Positions 35,232 through 46,515 of a stretch of 64,000 nt of DNA are shown here, one piece after another. The stretch covers positions 186,001-250,000 of the forward strand of contig KV423928.1 in assembly GCA_001632435.1 (NCBI GenBank), read 5' to 3'. The notes under the pieces are model-generated. The model did not search any database, had not been told where the DNA came from, and saw only the letters and a list, made by a program, of their open reading frames with translations. Every line of letters starts with the position of its first letter. Position 1 is the first letter of the stretch. Origin of the DNA: Calocera cornea HHB12733 (taxonomy: Eukaryota; Basidiomycota; Dacrymycetes; Dacrymycetales; Dacrymycetaceae). A program made the translations under genes and the position numbers.

Positions 35232-35645
35232 GCGGACCCCGCTCATGGGGGACGAGTCAGAGAACGTCAAGGTCGCACCAGCAGCCTTCAAGTAGGACGG
35301 TCCGGCTTCGGCTGAGACGCGCGACAAGGCCAGCGATTTGCGCTAGTAAACGTCAAGGAGGAAGAGCTATCTGGAGGGTAGAAAAGACAAAGGGCTGAGA
35401 TCGGCAGTATGAGGTGACAGTTACGGAGGGACTGCTTGAGCGGGATCACCGGGTTCTTGAGTCGAACTTGCACCGCGCACTGGATCGATTCGTGCGTTGT
35501 CTATGCTTGCTACGGTGCTGATCTGACCATTCTGTCAAAGATGTCGTAGCCTTACGCTGAGCGGTCTGGATCTTCCAGACAGCAGCACGCTTCCCAGCGC
35601 TTTTCTCAGGTTGAGCGCTGCGTACTAAGCGCCTGATCACACACC
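35232..35645 (+). pseudogene. Thioesterase pseudogene (duplicated copy of the 40.3-kb gene)
   Basis: Aligns by eye over ~400 nt to 40306-40720. Shared stretches include gcgcgacaaggccagcgatt, gtcaaggaggaagagctatc and agcacgcttcccagcg. Introns are retained in the same places, so it arose by DNA duplication and not by reverse transcription. It carries an in-frame TAG soon after the start (ttcaagtaggac), a ~35-nt deletion where the intact gene has its Trp-Asp-Asn-Trp region, and further stops (gggtagaaa). The HGG active-site block is scrambled. It stops short of the last exon. Confidence 0.8.
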
Positions 35646-35679
35646 AATGGTCATAGGCATGTCCTTTGAGACGCAAGTC

Positions 35680-35885
35680 TAAACCTTATCGTTATCTGTG
35701 ACTATTTGTAGGAGGGCTAGTATACCAACATCGTCGACTTCATCCTATACTCGAACCAGGGCTGGCTGACGAAACGTCTGTACTAAGTTCGGGGGGTCGT
35801 TCCTGTTTGAGTATAACAAGATGCGGGGACTGGGCTCTGGTACATCCCATATAGTGTATAGATCTCTGCAAGAACTGCCGCCGTT
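35680..35885 (-). pseudogene. F-box first-exon relic
   Basis: On the minus strand this matches the first exon and donor of gene C (31600-31820) at many positions: cttatcg.tatctgtgactatttg.aggag, cagtatacc, and ctctggtac.t.ccatata. It carries base changes and small deletions that break the F-box frame. No second exon follows. It lies next to the thioesterase pseudogene. Confidence 0.65.
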
Positions 35886-36241
35886 CATGTACTCCACCAG
35901 CGCTGCGAGGGTGAAAGTACTACCGCTTGACTACTACCCTCTCGCACCGTTTAGGGAATCTGTTGCATTAAATGGCAATACTCAGGTAGTACATGGTTTG
36001 CTCAGAGTATCGTCATTGACAATCAGCTTATGAGCAGTACTGAGATGTGCCGGTCGGAGCAAAGAAGGAAACGTTGCAGAATGGTATGTGTATGGGAGAG
36101 CTTGGCATAGCGCACAGTGGTTTCATTGTCTCGGTGTCCTTAGAGCAATTATGTGAAGGCGGTAGCAGACAGGCGACCTTGTAAGTGGTGAACATATGAC
36201 TCGAAAGAGTGAGACGTGGTCGTGCACCTCAGTAAATTGCC
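35886..36241. other. Spacer, no gene seen
   Basis: Between the F-box relic and gene E. No coding signal beyond the 3' UTR expected for gene E. Confidence 0.5.
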
Positions 36242-37943
36242 TCAGTCGTAGAGAGCCAGATCTTGCAAATCTTCGGGTGCTTCAATTTCGTGGAATGCAT
36301 TCGGATTGCTGAGAAGCTTGGAGCGGTCCTTTTGGAACTGTATCAGAGCGGTGACGAGGGCGACACGGTGGCCAGCAGGCGAAGCACGTAGTATGGCAGT
36401 CTGCTCGTCACTATGTGGATCATCGATCTTGAAGTCTATCTTTGGTGCGCAGTGCGCCAGAAGAAGAGCAACATGATAAGGCGACAGGATGTGAGGGTAT
36501 TCCAGCTGCAGCAGGAAAGATCGATTTATGGTGCTTAGCCCGCGGAGGGAGTCTGGAAGACGGGAGAGATCCAAAGGGGTGAGATGGATGTACGCAAGTG
36601 AGTTGCATGCCTTGATCATGCGCAGCAAGCCCATGATTGTGAGCTGTGTTTCATCATCCAGCCCAAATAGTGCCTCTCCGCCTTCATATTCCGGCAACTG
36701 TTTTGGCTTCCAGCGTACTTCGAATTCAACCAAACGCGGCCATGCTTGCTGTATGTGAAAGAGGTGTCCATCGGAAAACCGGAACTGCCCATGCCGAAGT
36801 TGGTAGTTCATCCAGATTCCGCACAGGTTTCTGCAGCGATGCAATACAGATAGCTCGTCCCATCCGGCTCTATGGCCATTCTCCATTGTCACATCAAAGA
36901 GATGAACGTGTAGAAGCTCCAATGATGTGTGAAAGGAGGCAATGCTTTTGAGCAGACGTGAGAGCTGACCAGATACGACTTCTTCCTCAATGGAAACGTC
37001 CAGTTCAACAAGGTTGCTGCCAAGATAATTGAGCAGAGCAATCGTCTCTTTTGCTGGTTGGTTGAGGTATAGAAAGCGAAGTTGGGAGAAGGATGGCGTT
37101 TTTGCGGTCTTCGTAATCTGTTCGGTATCCCATGGATGACCTCGTGAAACAAAATCACTGAAACGGAGGATAGTGAGTGAGGGTAAACGTCCCAGCGTCA
37201 GGATTGATTGAACCGTGAACGTGTTTGGATCGCCAGCGTATTCGCGCAAAGCCTTCATATTGGAGAATAGTCTCTTGCAATCCACGGTAAAAGCTTGTAG
37301 ACCGTCGGGGGGAATGAGCTTGAGCGTGACTAGCGATGGACAATCTTCATGCAGCCGAAGAAGGAAGGTCTGTATCTGGATGTTCCATTGCTGCTGAAGA
37401 TTATCGTCGATTTCGTCGTCGGCCAGATCCATATTGATGTCCAACGAAAGGTGCTCGAGTTGCGGGTGCAGTAAGGATAGAGCACATCCAAGATCCCCGG
37501 GGGTTGTAGGTCGAACCTTGAGTGAGCTGATTGAAGGCAGCATAGGACGGGTACGGCGAGACGGCCTCATTGATTCGACTAGGTGGAATTTGTGGTGATG
37601 ATCAGGGCCAAGAGAACGGATGTCGACATTTTGAACCAGTCCAGCGTATCTCTGAAACGTCTCGAAGCATTGTTCCATTCTCTTTTCAGGAGTATTAGAA
37701 ACCGGCATAAGCAGAAGGAATAGGTCATACCCCATGGCCATCAAGGACAATGTCAAGGAGACACCGAATAGCTCCATCGCTGGCACTTTGCCAAAGCAGC
37801 GACGCCGCTGTCCAGCGAAAGCGACGTGCTGTGCATGCCATGGCGACAAGTTCAGGACCGTCCATGTGACGCAGTATTTGAAGCACAACTTCGTTGATGG
37901 CCCATATCGGATGCCGAGCAATGAGCCTGAGCACCACCATCAT
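36242..37943 (-). CDS. F-box protein, array member E (most divergent)
   Basis: Exon 1 (37943-37731) and exon 2 (37681-36242) give 550 aa. Exon 1 reads MMVVLRLIARHPIWAINEVV, LQILRHMDGPELVAMACTAR, RFRWTAASLLW: an F-box without the HRIW lead shared by the others. The 49-nt intron (37730-37682) has a gtatga donor at the family position. Exon 2 starts RMEQCFETFQRYAGLVQNVD and carries the Leu-rich region (LEHLSLDINMDLADDEIDDN; FLYLNQPAKETIALLNYLGS), ending DLQDLALYD. The frame is intact. Divergence suggests that it is the oldest duplicate or is under different selection. Role as SCF adaptor is inferred from the F-box alone. Confidence 0.78.
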
Positions 37944-38294
37944 GAGCGTTCTCCGTGAGGTGGATGGTGAAATGCAGAGAAGGGAGGAGTCGAACCAAGT
38001 TAAGACTCAGAAAGCACAACGGAGACAAATGAGGTGCGAGTCAGAATTGCAGGGTTGCCACAATTCCGCACCACTTTCTGGAAAGTTCCATGCGTAAAAC
38101 TGAGGGATGACGTGTTCAAGTGGCACTCAGCAGAAGGAGGGCTGACAGGGGCCGGCTCATGCTGAGATGTGTTGCTCATTGTCTGTGATTGAACCATAGC
38201 TGTGCCACAAAATTTGTAGAATACAACAGCAAATACTTGGGCAATACGATGAATAGTCTGCGTATAGAGAACACTGTAGAGTCCCTTACCAACA

Positions 38295-40002
38295 TCATGG
38301 CTTCAATTTCATCATTTCAACAAAGCGATTTGTGAATTCGGGTGTCTCGAGGTGGTCGAATGGAATGCACTGTTCCACCATTCGTCGATGGCAGCGGAAT
38401 GATTCCATAATAACCATGATGAAAGTGATCTGTCGACCATTGTCGGAAGAACGAAGAGCTTGTGTTGCTTCCTCATCGTCTGGCTCGGACAAGTCCAGGT
38501 ATCCATCTAGCAGCCAGCTGCTTAGGAACAGAGCCACCTTGAATGGGAACAAGATTTCCATGGATTGCGTTGTAATATGAACGGCGCGTTCAATGACCAC
38601 AATCTCTGAGGGAGGATGACCTCGCACATCTTCGGCGTTGATGCTGGTGAGATGAATGTATTGCAGTTTCGAGCAGGCCTGCAGTAGGGGAACCAGGCCG
38701 AGTACCGTTAATGACTTCTCATCCTCGAGACCGCCAACAGCATCGTTTGATTGACCCTCGGCTAAGGGGGTCTTTGGCATCCACCCAATGGACAGGTGAC
38801 GCAGTTGATTGTAGCTCTGCGCTACTCCCAGCAGGTCCTCGTCCGAAAACTGAAAGGTATGGCCAGGAAGCTGATAAACGATCGCGAGGCGCTCCACTTT
38901 GTTGCACCGTGCCAGCTTTGCAAGGTCTTTCCAGCTTCCAAAATTCTTCTCGCGTGGCAGTACGTCATACAAATTGAGACACAGCTCCCGCAACGTTAAT
39001 CGAAATCGTGATACGACCGTTGCAAGTTGTTGCACTTCTTTGGGTGATGTGGAGCTCTCGATTGTGCACGTGAGGGTTCGCAATGGGCCAGTGACGACCG
39101 ACAGGAGAGCATTGATGATGCGGGCAGTGTGATCCAATCGCAAATCCTCCAATACGCCAAAGGCACCCGCGTTGAGGTAACTTTGCTCGCTTTTGAAATT
39201 TAGAACCATGTCGTTATCGCAGTAGGTGATGAAGTGCATTTTCTTCAGCATAGGCTTGTGCGCCAATGCCTGGATGCCCTCAATAGTGAAGGTATCGATA
39301 TCACCGATGAAAGTAGACAGCTGAGCAAGGTGAGAAAGGAAGTCAATTGGCGGGGGCTGGGGCTCGTCACTCGGAGGCAAGTATCGAAGGTGCTTGAGGT
39401 TCATACATTCTGTCTCCAGTCGAAAGACGAGAGCTTGGACAATCTGCCGCCACTCCGATGCGAGTGATTCTTCCATGCCGTCCGTTAGATTTATGGGATG
39501 GTGGAACTCGAGCTCTTCTAGATTGACATGCATCAATTGAAGGGCGCACAGAAGACTTCCCGGGTCCGTTGGATAGCAAGCGAGCGACTTCAGTCGAAAT
39601 AGAATGGGAAGATGTTGGTGTGGTCTCATGGCAGCCACGCGATGCAGGTCTGCTTGTGCCTCCTTAGGCAACGAGATGATGTGGGCATGGTCTATGCAGG
39701 CGGCGTATTCGTCGAAGCGCGCCCACCGCACAGCCATGGCCTGCAAAAGCAAGATTGAAACAAAGGCGTCGGAGTGGGCGAAGGGAGCGTACCTTGTAAT
39801 CTACGGTCACGAGACGTAACAATGCCGCAATGCCTTTATCGTTTACTACCTTCCATACATGGGACAGAGCAGGCAGACGGAATACTCGTGCAGTGCACGC
39901 CATGCTGATACGACTTCCTGCATCCATATAGGACAATACGCAATGTAGGAGCTCCGGTATGCTCCATATTCGATGGATTACGGTGTCGATTGCTTCGCTC
40001 AT
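38295..40002 (-). CDS. F-box protein, array member F
   Basis: Exon 1 (40002-39793) and exon 2 (39740-38295) give 551 aa. MSEAIDTVIHRIWSIPELLH, then SYMDAGSRISMACTARVFRL, PALSHVW: F-box. The 52-nt intron (39792-39741) has gtacgc donor and ttgcag acceptor. Exon 2 begins AMAVRWARFDEYAACIDHAH; the Leu-rich domain includes LEDLRLDHTARIINALLSVV and LQYIHLTSINAEDV, the latter also found in genes C and E in related form. The C-terminus KVALFLSSWLLDGYLDL corresponds to the ALFLSVWLPK block of B and D. Intact. Divergently arranged with the intact thioesterase, 303 bp apart. Confidence 0.82.
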
Positions 40003-40305
40003 AGTCGGTATGGGAGTATGGTGTGACTGAACAGTTACTGTGCGGCAAGCCCCGCGCGACTTGTCGGAGTTGGCCGGCTGGGAGCAACCAGGCACTCGCG
40101 TACTACGGAAGCCAATCGCGTTGCACGGGCGGGCCCAGGCTACCATCCGCAACGCCTCCGTCCACCAACTGGGCTATTACCGGTCCCTGCCAATGTCCAA
40201 AGTTCCACAGAACGACAGGAACGACGGGCATTCAGCGCGAGATCGCTTTGCCGGGCACTGTCCTTGAATCTCTGCCATTTTCGATTACAGACTGGTCCTA
40301 CCACG
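40003..40305. promoter_or_regulatory. Divergent promoter region of F-box F and thioesterase
   Basis: 303 bp between two start codons on opposite strands, so both promoters must lie here. No clear TATA box seen. Confidence 0.5.
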
Positions 40306-41035
40306 ATGAGCTCCTCGACGCACCTTGCCGGGAACGCGCCGGAGGACGTTAAGGCCGCCACTGCGTTCAAGTGGGACAACTGGCTCGGTGGACCCGGTGC
40401 TCCGGGCTTCGGTCGAGAGGCGCGACAAGGCCAGCGATTCACGACACTAAACATCAAGGAGGAATATCTTCCTGGCGGGCAGAAGAGGCGAACGGCAGAG
40501 ACCATCCATGAGGTGACGGTCACGGAGGACTGCTTGAACGGGATTGGGTTCTTGCATGGAGGGTGCACCGCGTACTGGATCGATTCGTGCGTTATCTACG
40601 GTTACCGAGAGAGCTATCTTCTTAAGTATCTACCACAGATGCTCCAGCATTGCGCTGAGTGCCTTGGATTCTCCAGACGAGAGCACGCTTCCCAGCGTTT
40701 CCCTCAATCTGAGCGTCACGTACCACGCGCCTGCTCCTCTGTATGCATACACTCGCCCTCCTGCCCGACCCAGTCACTCACTTCATGACAGAGGCGCAAA
40801 ACTTCGGCTCATATCAAACGTCGTCGCGTTCAGCGCCCGTGTCCAAACGGTCCGATGCGAGGTTTGGGACGTCTCCGAGCCTATCCACAAGATCGTGGCG
40901 AGCGCGACGCATATCAAGATGCGTCGAGTAGGCAAATCCGCGATGGACACCCAAGCTGCACACTGGCGAGAGGAGAGGTACAGCGGTCGGCGGCTCGAGC
41001 GGTCTGCCCCGTCAATAGAGAAGGCAAAGCTGTGA
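40306..41035 (+). CDS. Hotdog-fold (PaaI/ACOT13-type) thioesterase-like protein
   Basis: Exons 40306-40586, 40639-40740 and 40792-41035 give 208 aa. Residues 80-95 contain NGIGFLHGGCTAYWID, the hotdog HGG signature with Asp six residues on. Then come VSLNLSVTYHAPAPL and GAKLRLISNVVAFSARVQTV, a beta-strand pair typical of the fold. Such proteins hydrolyse acyl- or aryl-CoA; substrate is not predictable. The last ~55 residues (IHKIVASATHIKMRRVGKSA onwards) form a basic tail. Unlike the paralogue at 1-565, this copy reads straight through the position of the fourth intron, so its C-terminal tail differs. The two share intron positions 1 and 2. Confidence 0.8.
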
Positions 41036-41560
41036 TTGGAAGCCGTCGATGCTCCGATCCAACCAAGCCAGGCAGCTCGGAGACGCGCAAGCGAACTACA
41101 TATCTCCATCGCTCGACGCACCCACCTCGGTCCACCAGCGAGCCAGCAGCGCGTGTATATGCACATCCCGTAACAATCGGGCGATCAACGAGTCTAGGCG
41201 TTGTACCATTGTAGGGTACGGGGAGATGGCTGAACATGCTGTAATTCGGTCTCATAGTTATTATGCAATGAGCACACTTGTATCACTGCAGAAGGCGGCG
41301 CGTGAGTGACCAGCCATCTCCTCGCTGCTTCCCCCCTCTCTGCCCTCGGTTCCTGGACTCAGACACCATTGTAGGGTCGGAATAGGACGGACAAGTAGAG
41401 AAGACCATGGTACAGATGAATGTGCATTGCAATACGCTGCGTCTAAAGATGAGATCCTGGATGTAAGGCCATCGGGCTGGAATACATGATATAACAGTCG
41501 TGCAAGGGTACTGTGAACGAAAGACTGAGCCGAAACAGGCAAGGAGCACGGTCTAACGGC
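41036..41560. other. Convergent spacer
   Basis: Between the thioesterase and ABCF2 3' ends. No gene or RNA recognised. Confidence 0.5.
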
Positions 41561-43629
41561 TCAGACACGTCCCTTGGCGGAGGTCTTGCTAATGAGCTTC
41601 GCCTTCTCAATATCCTTCAAACCTGTTGCATATGTGTAAGTAGGGCACGCTGGCTACGGAATAAGGCAGGACGAACTCTTGGAAATCAGACCCTGCTTGT
41701 AGTCGCGGATGTTGATGTCCATCTTCGTCAAGTTCTTGATCGTCTTGTCGGCCACCTCCCAGAGCTCCTCAGCCACCTGCTCGATGAGCCGGAAGTCGTG
41801 GGAGACGATGACGACACCGCCGGAGAACTCCTTGATGGCCTGCGCCAGCGCATCGATGGAACCCATGTCCAAATGGTTCGTGGGCTCATCAAGGAGGAGG
41901 ATGTGCGGGTGCTCCATGGCGAGCTGGGAGAAGACGACGCGGTTACGCAGGCCATCTGACAGTTGCTTGATAGGGCTGGTCTGATGAGCGCCGGTCAGAC
42001 CGAACCGACCGAGCTGTGCTCGCCAGAACATCGTGTCCTTGTCCGGGAATTTCTGGTGGTACATGCTCTCAAAGTACTCCAATGGTGACTTGTCGTATGG
42101 GAGCTGATCGGCACTGTGCTGGCTGTACTTCGCCAGCTTGAGACCGACATGCTTGGAGATGGTACCTTCACAGGGTTGTAGTTGGGTGGTGATGAGGTTG
42201 AGCAACGTGGACTTTCCGGCACCATTTGCCCCAAGTATCGCAATGCGGGAGTCCATGCTAGATGCATGTCAGCATGCGACTCCCGAGGCACATAAACGAA
42301 GTACGCACTCAACACCGAAAGACAGATGCTCATACAGGTAGTCCTGCTTCTTGCCGGAGTAGGAAAATGCAACGTCGTTAAATGCGATGATAGGTGGCGG
42401 CAGCTTGCTGACATCCTCAAAGTTGAACCTGAGTGGCCGCTTGACCTCGATGGCCTCGATGAGACCAGCAGCCTCCATCTTGTCGATGATCTTTTGCTTG
42501 GACTTCGCCTGCCTGACAAGGTTGGCATAGGTACCGGCGGAGGCAATGAACTTCTTGATGTGGGCGATTTCCTCCTGCTGCTTCGCGTACGCCTTCATTT
42601 GGTTGACCTCGTTCTCCGTCTTCGTCCGGACATACGTCGAGTAGTTACCGCTGTAGTACACCATCTTCTTCTTGGGCGTGAGCTCCATGATGTTCGTACA
42701 TACGGTATCCATGAAATCTGCAGAGTGGGAGGTGATGACGAGGATGTGGTTGTAGGTGGAGAGGTACGCTTCGAGCCAGACGACGGCGCCGAGATCCAAG
42801 TGGTTCGTCGGCTCGTCCATGAGCAGCAGATGGGGCTTGATGAACAGAGCGCGGGCGAGGGAGACACGCATCCGCCAACCACCGGACATGTCCTTCGTTG
42901 GCCGCTTGGTCATCTCCTGGGAGAAACCCAGACCATGCAGAATGGAACCGGCCTTGGACTCGAACGTGCTGGGATCGAGCTCCTCAAGCTCCTCGTTCAA
43001 CGCATCCAGAGCCAACTCGTCAACGTCGTCCGCCGTTGCCAGGTCCTCCATGCGCTGCTCTAGCTTTGCGACCTTCTCCTTTGCAGATGCAATGATGTAG
43101 TCCATAGCGTTGACATCGGATGGCTCTGCTTCGCCGCTGACAATGTAGATCTACAAAGGCTCGTAAGCAATGAATTCGGAGTGCGATGCAGATTGACGCA
43201 TACATCAATGTTCTCCGGAATGTCAATATCACGATCCGCGAGCGATTGAAGGAATGTGGATTTGCCACTTCCATTTTCACCGAGGAGACCATACCGTTGG
43301 CCGTAGTTGAGCTGAATCTCAGCACCCTCGAAGAGCAATCGACCGTGGAAGGACAGGGTGTAGGAGTCAATTTTGATATCACGGCTCTTCGGGTCAGATA
43401 CCAGAACACCAGATGCGCTACGATCCGTTGCGATTTGGAGTCTGGCCATCTCCTTCAGGTCGTCCTGACTGCCGTTGCGCGAAACGCCGGTTGCCGGTGT
43501 TGTCGCAGACGAGCCGTTGACGCTCAGCGCCGGGGTGGACGGGGACGACTCGGTCGCGCCGTTGGTCTTGGACGACTTCTTGGCTGCGCGCTCAGCAAGG
43601 CGCTTTTGCTTGGAGTTTGAGGGTGCCAT
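41561..43629 (-). CDS. ARB1: ABC-F ATPase, ARB1/ABCF2 type
   Basis: Start MAPSNSKQKRLAERAAKKSS (ATG 43629); stop at 41561. The first ATPase domain has GLLGENGSGKSTFLQ (Walker A), KDMSGGWRMRVSLARAL (signature) and LLLMDEPTNHLDLG (Walker B). A linker with the charged NEVNQMKAYAKQQEEIAHIK helix follows. The second domain has AILGANGAGKSTLLN, IKQLSDGLRNRVVFSQLA and ILLLDEPTNHLDMG, then VIVSHDFRLIEQVAEELWEV. No membrane segments, as expected of ABC-F. Arb1/ABCF2 is an essential ribosome-associated protein acting in 40S and 60S biogenesis and rescue. Introns include 43203-43151, one near 42310-42257 ending before MDSRIAILG, and one near the 3' end before the last exon (KDIEKAKLISKTSAKGRV). A single canonical copy with all motifs intact. 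Confidence 0.95.
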
Positions 43630-43974
43630 GATGGGGAATACAAGAGCGGTATTAAGGAAAGATAAGAGGGATGGTGGACGTCCAAAAGGAGGAAAGGAGT
43701 GAGAAGCCTCGCTGCCCTGTGAGTCGTGAACGGGTGGACGGCTGTTGGCGCTCGGTCGCGTACGGCGAAATCCTATGATGCAGGGGCGACATTTTTCAAG
43801 GCGGGTCTCGGGACCTTTTTTACATGAGGGACCAAGACCCACAAAACAAGCAGATGGGCACCCTGATTCGCCGCTTCCTGCCTTCAATATAGGAGCAATT
43901 CAAGATTTATCTCATTGCTCATCTCTAGAGTTGTCCATCTTCAGAGTCTAGCCATCGCAAATGGAATCGCGGCG
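43630..43974. other. Upstream region of ABCF2 / 3' side of secreted-peptide candidate
   Basis: 345 bp without a recognised gene. Should contain the ABCF2 promoter. Confidence 0.5.
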
Positions 43975-44460
43975 CTAGATGGACGAAATGTATCGCATGG
44001 GACCTGCACCGAAGCTTTCCAAATGTGCGCCGACCTGCCTGCTGTGTTTCGCACGACTCTCAACCCGCAGGAATTCGCTCGCGAGCGGGACGAAGCTTTT
44101 GCGGGACGAGGGAATGAATTCGCATTGTCTGGTTGTGCCCTCAACTACTAGAACAATCGAAGGGACACATGTCGCAGGAGAACGCCAACTCCGTTTCTGG
44201 TAGCAGGGACAAAGTAGGCGCATCCGGAGATCTAAGCCTTGGGAGGGTTTCCTACGGTTGACGTCAGCGGTCATACTTCGAGAGACATTTACGAAGAGCG
44301 CACCGCAGACCATAAACTCGCAGATCGCCAGGATGTTTGTCAAACCAGCCTGGCGGACCGGAAGGTCAGCCGCCCGCTCGGGCAAGGCGGTAGGGGCAGG
44401 GGTGGGGGCGGCGAACACTGGCACAACAAGGGCAGCGATGTAAGTAATGTTGAGCTGCAT
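43975..44460 (-). CDS. Small secreted protein candidate
   Basis: From ATG 44460 the frame begins MQLNITYIAALVVPVFAAPT, a good signal peptide with a cleavage site near FAA-PTP. A Pro/Ala and Arg-rich stretch follows (LPERAADLPVRQAGLTNILA), like a pro-region. The frame stays open for 161 codons, but the later part reads poorly. A probable intron (donor gtaaatg, acceptor ccgtag, about 44298-44258) would give a shorter alternative tail ending near 44150. The signal peptide resembles that of the cysteine-rich peptide at 51274. The exact C-terminus is uncertain; secretion is the only supported statement. Confidence 0.4.
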   Translation of the reverse strand: MQLNITYIAALVVPVFAAPTPAPTALPERAADLPVRQAGLTNILAICEFMVCGALFVNVSRSMTADVNRRKPSQGLDLRMRLLCPCYQKRSWRSPATCVPSIVLVVEGTTRQCEFIPSSRKSFVPLASEFLRVESRAKHSRQVGAHLESFGAGPMRYISSI

Positions 44461-46488
44461 TGTATAAGTTATGCTGTCAACGAGATAAGCTCTCTTGATT
44501 TGGAATGCACTCCTCTCGACACCATCCCTTGAGCTGGACTTGCTGTATCGCGCTGTTTCACTGTGTGAGCCGGGGTGCTGAGATAGTGAGACACAGACAC
44601 CGCGGTATACCTGGCTTTTATAGTAGTTAGCCTTACGGTGACAACCGTTGTCTGATAACACAGGTCAAGCAATTGCTTGTCCGTTTGGGGACTGTACACA
44701 TACAATTCTTTATGCTGAGTAAGCTCGTACGGCTATAGTCTCGAACCGTGGGGCTCTCCGGCCCGGGCGGGCAGGTGAGGCACTTCGTCCCAGTCACCTG
44801 TGTTGAAGGAGACAACCTGGGAAGAACACGCGTGTCCGTCTTGTACACAACTTTCTCACACTTGGAAGACCTTAAATTACATGAATGCTACTATAGCCGG
44901 CGACCTGAGACCTCGGATCTGCTGCGACCGCGGTCGGCTTTGCTTCTTTCATCCTAGAGATTGAATGAAACCTGCTCACCGCAAAATGAATTTCTCCTGA
45001 CACGGCCACTGCTGGAATACACACAATTCTCCTCTTTCAGGTAGACTGAGCTCTGGCAGCGACATGTTATTCGGGGACATGAGGTTCGAACACTCCTGGC
45101 TTCTGTAACTTTGCTCCCTGAGGGACTGCCAAATAGGAAGGAACATACCCTAAATTCAGGGATGGTTTATGCAGGTCGTTACCTTAGCCCCCCATATTGG
45201 TGTCGGGGCAGGTAAAGTGCCAGATGCCGTCGAGACACCAACAATACGCCCCACAAAGCGAACCAGTCATTGCAACACACCGGACTCGGAGCTTACTGGA
45301 GCTGAGAACAAAAGTCTCCATGAAGTCACGCCCGACACCATCGGATCTCCTGCTTCTCAATGACCCACACCAGGCAACTCATTCCTCCCGAAATCGGAGC
45401 TGAGCTTCTGCGCGCAGAAGCCACCCTATCAGAGCCTCAGAACCTGGGAGCCTGAGGACGTGTGACTCACCCGACCCCTGTCCGCGGACGACCGGCCCTG
45501 CTCCGGTCGCTTCCCAGTGCTACGAGGGGGCGATTTCGTGTGGAAATAGCGGCGATCCCGCTCCCCTTCGCTTGAGGCAGGAACAGGTGGTCCTAGTCCA
45601 GCACTCGGCGGCTCACCGGAGCAGGTGCAGCTGCACGCCTTCCTTCCAGAATCACATCATTATCGTCTGCCAAGTTCCCAGCGTCGTCAGGTTGGAATTA
45701 CGCCCCGCGCGCCGGTCGTCCAAAAGGGGCGATCAGGGCGGTAGATGCCGCGATCCTCCCTGATTGATCGATACGACGCTCGATCAGTGCCCGCTGGCCC
45801 AAATGGCGGGTGCAATGCCCAATGCCCATGCTCCTCCGTGGTGGCCTCTCACCTCTCACCCGCTCCCGGTCGCTTGGGTCCTACCACCCTAAATACAGGG
45901 GTTGAGACCGTTTCATTGCCGGCCGCATCAGCAGCCCAACAGCTCAGCAGCGCAGTCCGCTCGCCCGACGGATAGGAACGCGAAGTGAGAAGACGGTGCC
46001 GGCCCGCTGGGAACGTAGGCCCAGGGCTGGTTAGCGCCCGTGGGGCGCCCATCAGAAGTTCAATTCGGAAGCTTCGATCCCGAGCGCGAAGGGGAGAAGG
46101 AGAGACCGCGGGAAGAAGGGAAGCAAGGAAGCAGGGGTGCTCAGTGGTGTGTCATCTGCGCCAGCCTTCGGCTTTCCGGACGCACCGATACCATTACCCG
46201 GAGGGGTCCGAGCAGTGATCTCCCCACCGCTTGGTGCTCAGGCTGGAAGCCGGGGAGAAGGGTGAAATCCGGCCGGGTCGCCGGGGCGATGTTGGGGTGG
46301 GGTGGGGACTGCGGGACTGTGCCCTGCCGGCATGGGGAAGGGAGGATTGCCGGTCTAGGAGGTGGACAAAGACGGACAAAGATGGCAAATGGATGCCGGG
46401 GCTTGGGTGGAATGGACTGGAATAGGGGCGGGGCAGGGGATAGGGGCGAGCGGGCCTGCCGAGCGCCGCGGGCTCGAACGGCGTGGCG

Positions 46489-46515
46489 TGTTGTTGTTGT
46501 CGTTGTTGTTGTGGT
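46489..46515. repeat. TTG trinucleotide repeat
   Basis: About eight TTG units with single interruptions, in the gap upstream of the first NADAR gene. Confidence 0.7.

Noticed and set aside
44735..44765. ggttcgag on the minus strand as a tRNA T-loop
   Set aside because: The T-stem does not pair, and no cloverleaf forms.
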